From DATCMH01 sp036563505 (GTDB lineage Bacteria > Pseudomonadota > Alphaproteobacteria > Rhizobiales > Beijerinckiaceae), in the NCBI GenBank assembly GCA_036563505.1, contig DATCMH010000009.1, positions 62,001 through 126,000 of the forward strand: 64,000 nucleotides of DNA. Reading direction: 5' to 3'. Of the stretch, positions 33,130 to 43,655 are shown piece by piece (position 1 is the stretch's first letter; the number at the start of each line of letters is the position of its first letter). The notes below the pieces were generated by a model. The model did not search any database and was not told where the DNA came from. It worked only from the letters and a program-made list of their open reading frames with translations. The position numbers were made by a program, and so were the translations under genes.

Positions 33130-34142
33130 GGCCGGTTCGAGATCTCGACAAGACGCTGGAGAGCGCCTTTGGCGGCACCGCTATCGACGGCGCGCGATGC
33201 CGCCTCGACGCCCTCGGCCAGCGTGCTGACGGTCTCCGCTACGACCAGGGCGGCAGCCGCGTTGAGCACGGCAACGTCGCGATAGGCCGAGCGCCGTCCG
33301 TCGAGGACAGCGCGGAGCTCTGCGGCGTTGTGCTCGGGATCGGCCCCGCGCAGGTCCTCGGGTCGGGCGAGCGGCAGGCCGAGCTCCTGCGGGTCGATGG
33401 TGAAACGGCGAATCGCGCCGTTTTCCAGCGCCACCACCTGCGTCGGGCCCGTCGTGGTGATCTCGTCGAGACCGTCGGAGCCATGGACGGTCCAGACCCG
33501 CTTCGACCCGAGCTCGGCCAGCGCCTCGGTGAGCGGTTCGAGCCAGATCGGGGAGGGCACCCCGAGCAGCTGGCGGCCGACGCCGGCCGGGTTCGACAGG
33601 GGGCCGAGCAGGTTGAACAGCGTGCGCGTCCCGAGCTCCACGCGAACCGGCGCGACGTTGCGCATCGAGGCGTGGTGGGTTTGGGCGAACATGAAGCACA
33701 GCTTCGCCTCGCCGAGGCAGAGCGCCAGGGTGTCCGGATCGAGGCCGAGCCGAACGCCGAGCGCGGCGAGCACGTCGGCGGCGCCCGAGCGCGACGAGGC
33801 GGCCCTGTTGCCGTGCTTGGCCACGGGCACCCCGCATCCCGCGACGATCATCGCGGCGAGCGTGGAGATGTTGTAGCTGCCAGAGTGGTCGCCCCCGGTG
33901 CCCACGATGTCGACGGCCTCGGGAGGAGCCTCGACCCGGAGCATGCGCCCACGCATGGCCGAGACCGCGCCGACGATCTCGTCGAGCGTCTCCCCCCGCA
34001 CCCGCAACGCCATCAGGAACCCGCCGGACTGGGCCGGGGTGACTTCTCCGGACAGGAGCGTGTCGAAGGCCTGCCGGGCTTCCTCGCGGGAGAGCGAGGC
34101 GCCGGTCGCCACCTTGGCGAGAAAGGGTTTGAACGCGTCCAT
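33126..34142 (-). CDS. trpD: Anthranilate phosphoribosyltransferase
   Basis: Adds phosphoribose from PRPP to anthranilate. The 338-residue protein has the PRPP-binding VDIVGTGGDHSGSYNIST near residue 78, AKHGNRAASSRSGAADVL near 105, FMFAQTHHASMRNVAPVR and NLLGPLSNPAGV. It follows trpG after six bases and overlaps trpC, placing it in the trpE-G-D-C run. Confidence 0.96.
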   Translation of the reverse strand: MDAFKPFLAKVATGASLSREEARQAFDTLLSGEVTPAQSGGFLMALRVRGETLDEIVGAVSAMRGRMLRVEAPPEAVDIVGTGGDHSGSYNISTLAAMIVAGCGVPVAKHGNRAASSRSGAADVLAALGVRLGLDPDTLALCLGEAKLCFMFAQTHHASMRNVAPVRVELGTRTLFNLLGPLSNPAGVGRQLLGVPSPIWLEPLTEALAELGSKRVWTVHGSDGLDEITTTGPTQVVALENGAIRRFTIDPQELGLPLARPEDLRGADPEHNAAELRAVLDGRRSAYRDVAVLNAAAALVVAETVSTLAEGVEAASRAVDSGAAKGALQRLVEISNRP

Positions 34143-34148
34143 GATCCT

Positions 34149-34754
34149 TCAGGCGGCTGAGGCCCGGCCGGCATTCCAGGCGGCGGCGAGGTCGAGAAAG
34201 TTGCGCAGGAGCGTGGCGCCGTGCTCCGAGGCGATGCTTTCGGGGTGAAACTGAACGCCGTGGACGGGCAGGGTTCGATGGGACAGGCCCATGACGAGCC
34301 CATCGTCCGTCTCACCCGTCACGTCGAGCTCCGGCGGGCAGGTGTCCCGCTCCACGATCAGCGAATGGTAGCGCGTGGCGCGCACGGGCCCGTTGATGCC
34401 GCGAAACACGGCGCGACCCCCATGGTGAACGTCCGAGACCTTGCCGTGCATCGGCCGGGGTGCCCGGGTCACGCGGCCGCCGAAGGCCTGGCCGATCGCC
34501 TGGAGGCCGAGGCAGACTCCGAACAGCGGCACGTCGCCGGCAAGGCGCTCGACGACCTCGAGGCAGATGCCGGCCTCGTTCGGCGTGCAGGGCCCGGGAG
34601 AGAGCACGATGGCGTCCGGCCGGTCGGCTTCGATCGCCTCGACGCTCGTCGCGTCGTTGCGCACGACATCAACCTGACCGGCAAGGGGGCCGATCAGATG
34701 AACGAGGTTCCACGTGAAGGAATCGTAGTTGTCGATGACGAGGACGCGGGACAC
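34149..34754 (-). CDS. trpG: Anthranilate synthase component II (glutamine amidotransferase)
   Basis: Provides ammonia from glutamine to TrpE. The 201-residue protein starts at GTG 34754 (VSRVLVIDNYDSFTWNLVH), the usual beginning; a start at 34823 would add 23 residues unlike the family. The catalytic Cys81 lies in LFGVCLGLQAIGQAFGG, and the His-Glu pair lies in VQFHPESI. It is a separate protein, not fused to trpE or trpD. An 85-base gap separates it from trpE. Confidence 0.94.
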   Translation of the reverse strand: MSRVLVIDNYDSFTWNLVHLIGPLAGQVDVVRNDATSVEAIEADRPDAIVLSPGPCTPNEAGICLEVVERLAGDVPLFGVCLGLQAIGQAFGGRVTRAPRPMHGKVSDVHHGGRAVFRGINGPVRATRYHSLIVERDTCPPELDVTGETDDGLVMGLSHRTLPVHGVQFHPESIASEHGATLLRNFLDLAAAWNAGRASAA

Positions 34755-34839
34755 GGGGCACCCAGAACCACGCGCTCCAGCGCGGCAGCGCCCCGGTTTG
34801 CCCAGCCCCGGCCCTGAAATCAAGCGAAAGCGGAGGCGC

Positions 34840-36354
34840 TCACTGCCCGCGGCGGGCCCGGCTCGCGAAGCGGGTCGCCTCTTCGGCGGCGCGGAACAGC
34901 GCCTTGGCCTTGTTGACGCATTCCTGCTGCTCGGCCGCCGGGTTGGAATCGGCGACGACCCCGGCGCCGGCTTGCACGTACATGCGCCCGTCCTTCACCA
35001 CGGCGGTGCGCAGGACGATGCAGGTGTCCATGGTGCCGTCGGCGCCGAAATAGCCGATGCAGCCGCCGTAAGGTCCGCGTTTGCTCGGCTCGAGTTCGTC
35101 GATGATCTCCATGGCCCGCACCTTCGGCGCGCCCGAGACCGTGCCCGCGGGGAACCCGGCCACGAGCGCATCCAATGCGTCCCGGTCCGGGCGGAGCCGG
35201 CCCTCGACGTTCGAGACGATGTGCATGACCTGGCTGTAGTACTCGAGGAAGAAGCTGTCGGTGACCCTCACCGTGCCGAGGCTCGCGACGCGGCCGACGT
35301 CGTTGCGGCCGAGGTCGAGGAGCATCAGGTGCTCCGCCCGCTCCTTCTCGTCGGCGAGGAGGTCGTCGGCGAGCGCCCGGTCCTCGGCCGGCGTCGCGCC
35401 CCGGGGCCGCGTGCCGGCGATCGGACGGATAGTGACCTGCCCGTCGCGCACCCGCACCAGGATCTCGGGCGATGAACAGACGATCTGGAACGCTTCGAAG
35501 TCGAGGTAGCAGAGGAATGGGGCCGGGTTGACGCGGCGCAGCGCACGATAGAGCGCGAGGGGCGGCAACGGAAAGGGGGCCTCGAAGCGCTGGGAGAGCA
35601 CGACCTGGAAGACGTCGCCCGCGGCGATGTACTCCTTGGCCCGCCCGACGAGACCTGAGAATGCCTCCGGCGAGAGGTTCGAGACGGGCGCTTCGATTCC
35701 GGCGAGCTGATCCGCGCGGGCCTCGGCCGGCAGGGAGCCCTCGAGCGCACCGGCGGCGGCTTCCAACCGCTCGATCGCTGCCTCGATCGCGGCGCGCGCC
35801 GCGAGACCGGGCCGAGGGCGGATTGGGGCGACGAGGGAGATCTCGTCGCGCACCGCGTCGAAGATTACCATCACCGTCGGGCGCACGAGAATAGCGTCGG
35901 GTACGCCGAGCACGTCCGGGTTCGGAGCGGGCAGACGCTCCATCTGCCGAACCATGTCGTAGCCGAGATAGCCGAAGAGGCCCGCTGCCATAGGCGGCAG
36001 ATCCTCGTCGAGATCGATGGCGCTCTCGCTGATCAAAGCACGCAGGCTGTCGAGCGGCGGCTTCGCCTCGCCGACGAACGCGCCTCCCGCGAGCGGGGCG
36101 CGGTTGATCGCAGCGGTCGCGCCCTCGCAGCGCCAGACGAGGTCTGGCTCGAGGCCGATCATCGAGTAGCGCCCCCGCACGGCGCCGCCCTCGACGGATT
36201 CGAGGAGGAAGGCAGCTCCATGCGCGTGCTGCCTGAGCTTCAGGAAAGCGCCGACCGGGGTCTCAAGATCGCCGACGAGGGTAGTCCGCACGACCGTGGG
36301 CTGGCCGGCCTCATATTCGGCCAGGCAGGCGTCGTAGGCGGCCTGCGAGATCAT
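34840..36354 (-). CDS. trpE: Anthranilate synthase component I
   Basis: Chorismate-utilising enzyme that makes anthranilate with TrpG. The 504-residue protein has the N-terminal feedback-binding region (LLESVEGGAVRGRYSMIG) and the chorismate-binding domain in the C-terminal half: FCYLDFEAFQIVCSSPEILV, RPIAGTRPRG, LLDLGRNDVGRVA, and YGGCIGYFGADGTMDTCI. It starts 21 bases after the ppiD-like gene stop, leaving no room for a classical tryptophan leader peptide and attenuator. Confidence 0.96.
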   Translation of the reverse strand: MISQAAYDACLAEYEAGQPTVVRTTLVGDLETPVGAFLKLRQHAHGAAFLLESVEGGAVRGRYSMIGLEPDLVWRCEGATAAINRAPLAGGAFVGEAKPPLDSLRALISESAIDLDEDLPPMAAGLFGYLGYDMVRQMERLPAPNPDVLGVPDAILVRPTVMVIFDAVRDEISLVAPIRPRPGLAARAAIEAAIERLEAAAGALEGSLPAEARADQLAGIEAPVSNLSPEAFSGLVGRAKEYIAAGDVFQVVLSQRFEAPFPLPPLALYRALRRVNPAPFLCYLDFEAFQIVCSSPEILVRVRDGQVTIRPIAGTRPRGATPAEDRALADDLLADEKERAEHLMLLDLGRNDVGRVASLGTVRVTDSFFLEYYSQVMHIVSNVEGRLRPDRDALDALVAGFPAGTVSGAPKVRAMEIIDELEPSKRGPYGGCIGYFGADGTMDTCIVLRTAVVKDGRMYVQAGAGVVADSNPAAEQQECVNKAKALFRAAEEATRFASRARRGQ

Positions 36355-36375
36355 GGTCGCGCTTGCCGCAGGGCG

Positions 36376-38274
36376 TCAGAACTCGCCGCCGACGGCGCGG
36401 CGCAGGGCCTGCTCGTTGACCTGCACGCCCGCGTCCTTCTGGACGAGGGCAATGTACTCCGCCAGGAGATCGTCGCCGAGATACGTCCGCAACTGGTCTG
36501 CGATGCGCCCCGCTTCCAATGTCGAGGTGACGAGGGGCGGAACGGTCGCTGCCGTGACCTTGAAGACGATCCGGGTGTCGCCCGCGCCGGCGACGCTCGC
36601 CGCCTTGCCGACGTTTGTCGCGAACATCCGGTTCACGGCGTCCGCGGCGAGATCGTCCTTGCCGGCATTGCGGGTCAGATCCGTCGCGGTCTTCGGGGCC
36701 GCGCCCGCCTCCGCCGCGACGGCCTCGATCGCCTCGCCCTTTTCGAGCCGCTCGACCAGCGCGCGGGCACGCTCGATGAGCCGCCGGGCGATCGCGTCGG
36801 CGCGCCACTGCGCGGCGACGTCCTCGCGCACTTCGTCGAAGCTGCGCTCGCGCCCGGGCTCGATCTTCGCGACTTCGTACCAGACATAGCCCCCGGAGCG
36901 GGTCCGGAGCGCCTCCGTATCGGCGCCCACATCAGACCGGAACGCTGCAGCCAGCACCGCGTCCCGCTCGGGCACGGTCACCGCTTGACCGGCCGGATCG
37001 CGACCGTCGCGGCCCACGGACGGCAGGGTGACGAGCGCGAGGTTCTTCTCCTTGGCGATCTCGGTGAGGGGCTTCGCTCCGGCGCGCATGTCCTCGACCG
37101 CATCATGCACCTCGTCCAGGGTGGCGCGGGCCTTCTCGGCGGCGAGCTCCCGGCGGAGGTCGGCCGCGACCTCTTCGAACGGCTTGACGCTCTCGGGAGC
37201 GATCCTCGTCACCCGCAGCAGCACCGGACCGAAACGGCCTTGAACGGGATCGCTGACGCCGTTCTCCGGCAAGGCGAAGGCTGCGTCCGCGACGGCCGAG
37301 TCGATCATCTCGGTGCGCGTATAGGTGCCGAGCTCGAGGTCCGCGGCCGACACGTTCCGCTCCTGCGCGAGGGCCTCGAAGCTCGTGCCTTGCTTGATCC
37401 GCTCGGCGGCAGCCCGCGCCTCCTCGGCGGAGGGGAACGAGATCTGCTGGATCGTGCGCCGCTCAGGCGTCCCGAAACGGGCCTTGGCCTGCTCGTAGCG
37501 CTGACGGGCCGCCGCTTCGGTCACCTGGTCCGGCTGCGCGAGCGCCTCGGCGTTCAAGGCGAGAACATTGACGCTGCGGTACTCGGGCGCCCGGAAGGTC
37601 GCTTTGCGCTCCTCGTAGAACGCTTTGAGGTCGGCTTCGCTCGGTGCTGGGATGTCCCCTGCCGCGGTCGGCGCCAGTACGAAGTAGGAGGCCGAACGCC
37701 GCTCCGCCCCGTAGCGATGGATGGCGTCCTGCATGGCCAAGGGAACGGTCAGGGCGCCGCTGATGGCATCGGCGATCTGCAGGCGCGTGATCACCGCGCG
37801 CTGGTCTCGCACGAAGGCCGGCTCGTTCAGCCCGTTGTCGCGCAGGATGTTCTCGAACAGCCGCCGATCGAACTGGCCGTTCGCACCCTTGAAGTTCTGG
37901 TCCTCCATGATGGTGCGCGCGACGGTCTCGTTGGAGATGCCCAGGCCCAACTCACGGGCGCGCTGGTCGAGCGTCGCTTCCGTCACGAGACGCGACAGGA
38001 TCTGACGGTCGATGCCGAACGCTCGCGCCTGGTCGGGGGTGATGCTCTGCCGCGTTTGGCGGATCAGGCGTTGAAGCTCGTTCTGGTAGGCGGTGCGGAA
38101 CTGCTCGGCGCTGATCTCCGTCTTGCCGATCACGGCGACGGTATTGCGCGGCGCGCCGCGGAAGATGTCGCCGATGCCCCAGATCGCGAAACTGACGATG
38201 AGGAGGCCGAACAGCAAGGCCACGACGACCTTGCCGAGCCAGCTTTGCCCCGCCTTGCGCAAACCCCTGAGCAT
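36376..38274 (-). CDS. PpiD-like membrane-anchored peptidyl-prolyl isomerase (SurA N-terminal domain)
   Basis: Periplasmic folding helper held in the inner membrane by one N-terminal helix (about residues 13-35, VVVALLFGLLIVSFAIWG). The 632-residue protein starts at ATG 38274 (MLRGLRKAGQSWLGK). A SurA-like chaperone domain follows (about 45-210, with FGIDRQILSRLVTEATLDQRA), then a parvulin-type domain around 250-370, and a long C-terminal helical part. The parvulin region is divergent, so isomerase activity is uncertain, as in E. coli PpiD. It heads the block that continues into trpE, trpG, trpD, trpC, moaC and moeA. Confidence 0.88.
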   Translation of the reverse strand: MLRGLRKAGQSWLGKVVVALLFGLLIVSFAIWGIGDIFRGAPRNTVAVIGKTEISAEQFRTAYQNELQRLIRQTRQSITPDQARAFGIDRQILSRLVTEATLDQRARELGLGISNETVARTIMEDQNFKGANGQFDRRLFENILRDNGLNEPAFVRDQRAVITRLQIADAISGALTVPLAMQDAIHRYGAERRSASYFVLAPTAAGDIPAPSEADLKAFYEERKATFRAPEYRSVNVLALNAEALAQPDQVTEAAARQRYEQAKARFGTPERRTIQQISFPSAEEARAAAERIKQGTSFEALAQERNVSAADLELGTYTRTEMIDSAVADAAFALPENGVSDPVQGRFGPVLLRVTRIAPESVKPFEEVAADLRRELAAEKARATLDEVHDAVEDMRAGAKPLTEIAKEKNLALVTLPSVGRDGRDPAGQAVTVPERDAVLAAAFRSDVGADTEALRTRSGGYVWYEVAKIEPGRERSFDEVREDVAAQWRADAIARRLIERARALVERLEKGEAIEAVAAEAGAAPKTATDLTRNAGKDDLAADAVNRMFATNVGKAASVAGAGDTRIVFKVTAATVPPLVTSTLEAGRIADQLRTYLGDDLLAEYIALVQKDAGVQVNEQALRRAVGGEF

Positions 38275-38408
38275 GAAAGCGTCGTTCCTGAATGATCGCG
38301 GGTTGTGGCGATAGACCATCGCATCCGCGAGGGAAAGTCCGAGATGGTTGCCCGGCCGGTGCGCCTTTGTTACGGCGCAGCTCGAAGAAGGATCAGGAAC
38401 AACGTGGC

Positions 38409-39185
38409 ATGAGCGCGACACGCCCCCGCCCGCTCGTTGCGGGCAATTGGAAGATGAACGGCCGGCTCGCTTCGCTGAGCGCTGTCAACGAATTGCGCGA
38501 GGCTTATGGCCGCGATCTAAAGGCGCGGGCCGACCTGCTCGTCTGCCCGCCGGCGACCCTTGTGCACCTCTTCGCGCACGCCGCGCTGGGGTCCGGCATC
38601 GCGGTCGGAGGGCAGGATTGTCATGCGAACGAGAGCGGGGCCCATACGGGCGACGTCGCGGCAGAGATGCTGGTCGATCTCGGCGCGAGCTTCGTGATCG
38701 TCGGGCATTCCGAGCGGCGGCAGGATCACGGCGAGACGAACGAATTCGTGCAGGCCAAAGCGGGCGCGGCCCTGCGCGCCGGCCTCACGCCGATCGTCTG
38801 CGTCGGCGAGAGCCGTGCCGAACGCGATGCCGGCAAGGCGCTTGCCGTCGTGCGCCGACAGCTGCGCAGCTCGTTTCCTGAGAACGCGACGGCCGGCACG
38901 GTCGTGATCGCCTACGAGCCGGTCTGGGCCATCGGCACCGGCTTGACGCCCACGGTCGACGACGTGGCCGAAGTGCACGCGCTCATTCGCGAAGAACTGC
39001 GCCGTCTCGTCGGGAAGGCCGAGTACGAGCGGGTGCGCATCCTATACGGCGGCTCGGTCAAGCCCTCGAACGCCCGCGAGCTGCTCGCCGTCGCGAACGT
39101 TGACGGCGCGCTGGTCGGCGGAGCGAGCCTCGTGCCGGCGGATTTCCTGGCCATCGCGCGCTCCTACCTTCCCGCCCAGGCGTGA
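38409..39185 (+). CDS. tpiA: Triosephosphate isomerase
   Basis: Interconverts dihydroxyacetone phosphate and glyceraldehyde 3-phosphate. The 258-residue TIM barrel has Asn13 and Lys15 in LVAGNWKMNG, catalytic His100 in FVIVGHSERR and Glu170 in VIAYEPVWAIGTG, plus the phosphate-binding ILYGGSVKPSNA. ATG 38409 is the normal start; 39 codons of in-frame upstream sequence are not family-like. It is divergent from the ppiD-like gene, with a 134-base gap. Confidence 0.97.
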   Translation: MSATRPRPLVAGNWKMNGRLASLSAVNELREAYGRDLKARADLLVCPPATLVHLFAHAALGSGIAVGGQDCHANESGAHTGDVAAEMLVDLGASFVIVGHSERRQDHGETNEFVQAKAGAALRAGLTPIVCVGESRAERDAGKALAVVRRQLRSSFPENATAGTVVIAYEPVWAIGTGLTPTVDDVAEVHALIREELRRLVGKAEYERVRILYGGSVKPSNARELLAVANVDGALVGGASLVPADFLAIARSYLPAQA

Positions 39186-39252
39186 CCAGGCTCTGGCGGC
39201 CTTGGAACGGCCATACCATTTGTGTTAGTGCCCGCGTCAAAGAGCTCCAGCG

Positions 39253-39291
39253 AGCGGCCCGACCCCGGTGGTCCGGCCGCTTGAGGTTTTT
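39253..39291 (+). terminator. Hairpin between tpiA and secG, weak terminator
   Basis: A 12-bp stem with one mismatch (39253-39264 with 39270-39281) is followed five bases later by TTTTT (39287-39291), eight bases before the secG ATG. The spacing between stem and T run is longer than ideal, so termination may be partial. Confidence 0.45.
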
Positions 39292-39299
39292 AGAAGTCC

Positions 39300-39728
39300 A
39301 TGTCGACCGTTCTCATCGTCGTCCACCTGATCATCGTGCTCGCCCTGATCGGGGTCGTGCTTCTCCAGCGCTCTGAGGGTGGCCTCGGTCTCGGCGGTGG
39401 CGGAGGAGGGGGCGTGTCCGGGTTCATGACCGGGCGCGGTCAGGCAAACGCGCTGACCCGGGCGACCGCCATCCTCGCGGCCCTGTTCTTCGGCACGAGC
39501 CTCGGCCTGTCGATCCTAGCGAACCAGACGCGCGCGCCCCGCTCCATCCTCGATGGTGCTGCGCCGCAGGGGACGACAGCGCCCGCCGACAACAACCAGG
39601 GCAGCGGCCAGGGCCAGGGCGTCCTCGACGAGCTGCGCCGGCTGCAAGGCGGCCAGGGTGGCGGCCAGCCCGCTGCGCCCGCCGCTCCGACGGGGCCGCA
39701 GGTTCCTCAGGTACCGCAATCGCGCTGA
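39300..39728 (+). CDS. secG: Preprotein translocase subunit SecG
   Basis: Small inner-membrane subunit of SecYEG that assists protein export. The 142-residue protein has two hydrophobic helices (about residues 2-22 and 55-75). Between them lies the family motif LLQRSEGGLGLGGGGGGGVSGFMTGRGQAN. The C-terminal tail is long and rich in Gln, Gly and Pro, as is common in alphaproteobacterial SecG. It lies between tpiA and pyrG, the usual order. Confidence 0.93.
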   Translation: MSTVLIVVHLIIVLALIGVVLLQRSEGGLGLGGGGGGGVSGFMTGRGQANALTRATAILAALFFGTSLGLSILANQTRAPRSILDGAAPQGTTAPADNNQGSGQGQGVLDELRRLQGGQGGGQPAAPAAPTGPQVPQVPQSR

Positions 39729-39861
39729 TCACTTCCGGCGGCGCCACCGCCGTTTCATCGAAGCAGGCCGGGCGACCGATCTGCCTCCATCGTGACAATC
39801 TCGTGGCTCGGGAGCGGTTCGCGCTGGCGAATCGCCAGGGCTTCTTTATGGATCGAGGTCC

Positions 39862-41490
<1,629 letters not shown>

Positions 41491-41509
41491 CGTCCCGCGT
41501 GGCCCAGCG

Positions 41510-42289
41510 ATGATGTCCCTCGAGGCGCGCCGCGCCGCCCATCGCCGTCGCGGGCTCGCCGCTTACCCGGATGATCTGCCCGGCGACGCCGAGCGGATCG
41601 AGGGCATCACGGCCGTGGTCGAGCGTCTCGCCGGTCCCGTGCGCCTGCGTCTGCCGGCTTTCGACCTTGTCGTGGAGGTGCCGCCGGAGGTCGGGGCAAA
41701 GATCCTGTATCTGCTTGCCGTCGACGACTATGAGACGAGCGACCTCGAGCTCCTGACGCGCCACGTCGGCTCGGGCGACCGGCTCATGGTCCTGGGCGGC
41801 GGCATCGGGGTCACGACCGCGCTCGGCACCCGGATAACCGGCGAGCCCGTCACGGTGATCGAGGCGAATCTCGCCCTTCATCCGGTCATCGCACAGCAGG
41901 CCGTGCTCAACGGAGGACGGGTGACGCTCGTCCACGCCGCAGTGGTCGGCGATGCGGCTGCGTACCCGGACGGCAGCGTGACCTTCGAGGTCGCCTCGGA
42001 CTTCTGGTACTCGCGCCTCGGGGCTGGGCACGGCGCGATTGCGGTGCCCGCTCTCGGTTTCGACCGGCTCTGCGCCGAGCATCGCCCCTCGGCCGTGCTC
42101 ATCGACATCGAGGGCGCCGAGACCGACGTCCTCGCCGGACCGGTGCCGGAGACGGTGCGCACGCTCATCGTCGAGATTCACACGCCAGAGCTCGGCGCGG
42201 CCGCTACGGGGGCCATCGTCACGCGCCTCGTCGGGCAGGGCTTCACCGTGGTGGATCAGCAGGCGCTCAGCTGGACGTTCCTCCGATAG
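41510..42289 (+). CDS. FkbM family SAM-dependent methyltransferase
   Basis: Predicted O- or C-methyltransferase; the substrate is not evident. The 259-residue protein has a Rossmann core with the SAM-binding LMVLGGGIGVTTAL near residue 88, the acidic EANLALHPVIAQQAVLNG next to it, and the family signature VLIDIEGAETDVLAG followed by LIVEIHTPELG. It sits 19 bases after pyrG. Many FkbM proteins modify polysaccharides or lipids, but nothing here fixes the target. Confidence 0.8.
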   Translation: MMSLEARRAAHRRRGLAAYPDDLPGDAERIEGITAVVERLAGPVRLRLPAFDLVVEVPPEVGAKILYLLAVDDYETSDLELLTRHVGSGDRLMVLGGGIGVTTALGTRITGEPVTVIEANLALHPVIAQQAVLNGGRVTLVHAAVVGDAAAYPDGSVTFEVASDFWYSRLGAGHGAIAVPALGFDRLCAEHRPSAVLIDIEGAETDVLAGPVPETVRTLIVEIHTPELGAAATGAIVTRLVGQGFTVVDQQALSWTFLR

Positions 42290-42337
42290 GGGCGGGGCCG
42301 CGAATCGGGTACCTCGAACCGGCAAGGGAGACCCCTC

Positions 42338-43198
42338 ATGGCGCGCGGCATCGACCATCTCGTGATCGGCCTGCGCGACCTCGACGCCGGCGCGCGCTTC
42401 TACGAGACGCTCGGCTTCCAGGTCGGCGGACGCAACCGCCATCCCTGGGGCACCGAGAACCGCATCGTCCAGTTCCGGTCGAGCTTCCTGGAGTTGATCG
42501 CGGTCGCTGACCGATCCGCGATCCCGGAGCCGCGGCCGCAAGCCTTCAGCTTCGGCGCCTTCGTCCGCGATTACCTCGACCGCCGCGAAGGCTTGGCGAT
42601 GCTGGTGCTCACGAGCGAGGACGCGCGCGCGGATGCTGCGGCCTTCTCCGCCGCTGGGATCGGCACCTACGAGCCCTTCGCCTTCGAGCGCCAGGCGCTA
42701 CGCCCCGACGGGGGCGAGACGCGCGTCGCGTTCAGCCTTGCTTTCGCCGAGCCGCTCTCCACCAGCGCGGGGCTTTTCGTCTGCCGACAAGAGACGCCCG
42801 AGAACTTCTGGAACCCGCGCTTCCAGAAGCACCCGAACGGCGCGACGGGGATCGCCGTCGTCGCCCTCGCAGCAGCGAACCCGCCCGATCTCGCCGAGCG
42901 GCTCGCGGCATTCGCGGGCGCGCCGGCCACCATGCCCGGGCAGAACGACTTTTCGATCGCGCTCGCCTCCGGCCGCATCGACGGCTTGACGGTCGAGGAC
43001 GCGGCTTACCTGTTCGGATCGGTCGAGGCCGATCCTCCGCTTCCCGCCTTCGTGGCGGTCACCCTCGCGGTCGCGGATCTCGACCGCGTTCGCCGGATGT
43101 TGTCCTCGGAGCGGCTTCCCTATCAGGAGATCGGCAGCCGCGTCGTGGTGCCGGCGAGCGTCGCCCACGGAGTCGCGATCGCGTTCGAGTTGGGCTAA
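42338..43198 (+). CDS. VOC / glyoxalase-like domain protein
   Basis: Cytoplasmic protein of the vicinal-oxygen-chelate superfamily, closest in form to the Glyoxalase_3 type. The 286 residues start GIDHLVIGLRDLDAGARFYETLGF, a typical VOC half with His at position 5. A second VOC half begins near residue 165 (NGATGIAVVALAAANP) and ends near PASVAHGVAIAFE. The reaction is unknown; related proteins are often annotated only as putative lyases or dioxygenases. It lies between the FkbM methyltransferase and the DUF350 cluster. Confidence 0.75.
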   Translation: MARGIDHLVIGLRDLDAGARFYETLGFQVGGRNRHPWGTENRIVQFRSSFLELIAVADRSAIPEPRPQAFSFGAFVRDYLDRREGLAMLVLTSEDARADAAAFSAAGIGTYEPFAFERQALRPDGGETRVAFSLAFAEPLSTSAGLFVCRQETPENFWNPRFQKHPNGATGIAVVALAAANPPDLAERLAAFAGAPATMPGQNDFSIALASGRIDGLTVEDAAYLFGSVEADPPLPAFVAVTLAVADLDRVRRMLSSERLPYQEIGSRVVVPASVAHGVAIAFELG

Positions 43199-43236
43199 GC
43201 TTCTCGGAACAACGTCATCCGCGGCGGGGGCTTTCC

Positions 43237-43638
43237 GTGTTCAATGCCATCTCGGGCTTGCCCGAGTTCCTGCTCTACTTCGTGGTCGCGGTCGGCCTCG
43301 TCGCCCTTTACCTCACGGTCTACACGCTCGCGACGTCGCATAATGAGTTCGCCCTCATCCGCCAGAACGTCTTGTCGGCGTCCGTCGCGCTCGGCTTCAG
43401 CCTGATCGGCTTCGCCCTGCCTTTGTCGAGCGCCATCGTCCACGCCCAGAACGTGATCGACTGCATCATCTGGGGCCTCGTCGCGCTCATCGTGCAGATC
43501 CTGTCCTACTGGCTGGTCCGGCTGATCATGCCGAACCTCTCGGAGCGGATCGCGGGCGGCGAGCTTTCGGCGGCCCTGTTCCTGGGTGCGGCCTCCCTCA
43601 CGGCCGGCATGGTCAACGCCGCGTCCATGACCTACTGA
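43237..43638 (+). CDS. DUF350 (YjfL-like) membrane protein
   Basis: A 133-residue inner-membrane protein with four hydrophobic helices, matching the DUF350/YjfL family (YFVVAVGLVALYLTVYTLAT; SASVALGFSLIGFALPL; IIWGLVALIVQILSYWLVR; SAALFLGAASLTAGMVNAA). The start is GTG 43237, with a G-rich ribosome binding site. It heads a three-gene group with DUF1190 and a glutathionylspermidine-synthase-like enzyme, as in the E. coli yjfL-yjfM-yjfC group. The molecular function is unknown. Confidence 0.85.
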   Translation: MFNAISGLPEFLLYFVVAVGLVALYLTVYTLATSHNEFALIRQNVLSASVALGFSLIGFALPLSSAIVHAQNVIDCIIWGLVALIVQILSYWLVRLIMPNLSERIAGGELSAALFLGAASLTAGMVNAASMTY

Positions 43639-43655
43639 GACGCCGGTCCGGCGCC

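Noticed and set aside
36355..36375. Tryptophan leader peptide and attenuator before trpE
   Set aside because: Only 21 bases separate trpE from the upstream gene, and no run of Trp codons was seen there.
36220..38295. A 691-codon plus-strand open frame over the ppiD-like gene
   Set aside because: Low-complexity Arg/Leu/Gly/Asp composition and no ribosome binding site; it is a shadow of the minus-strand gene.
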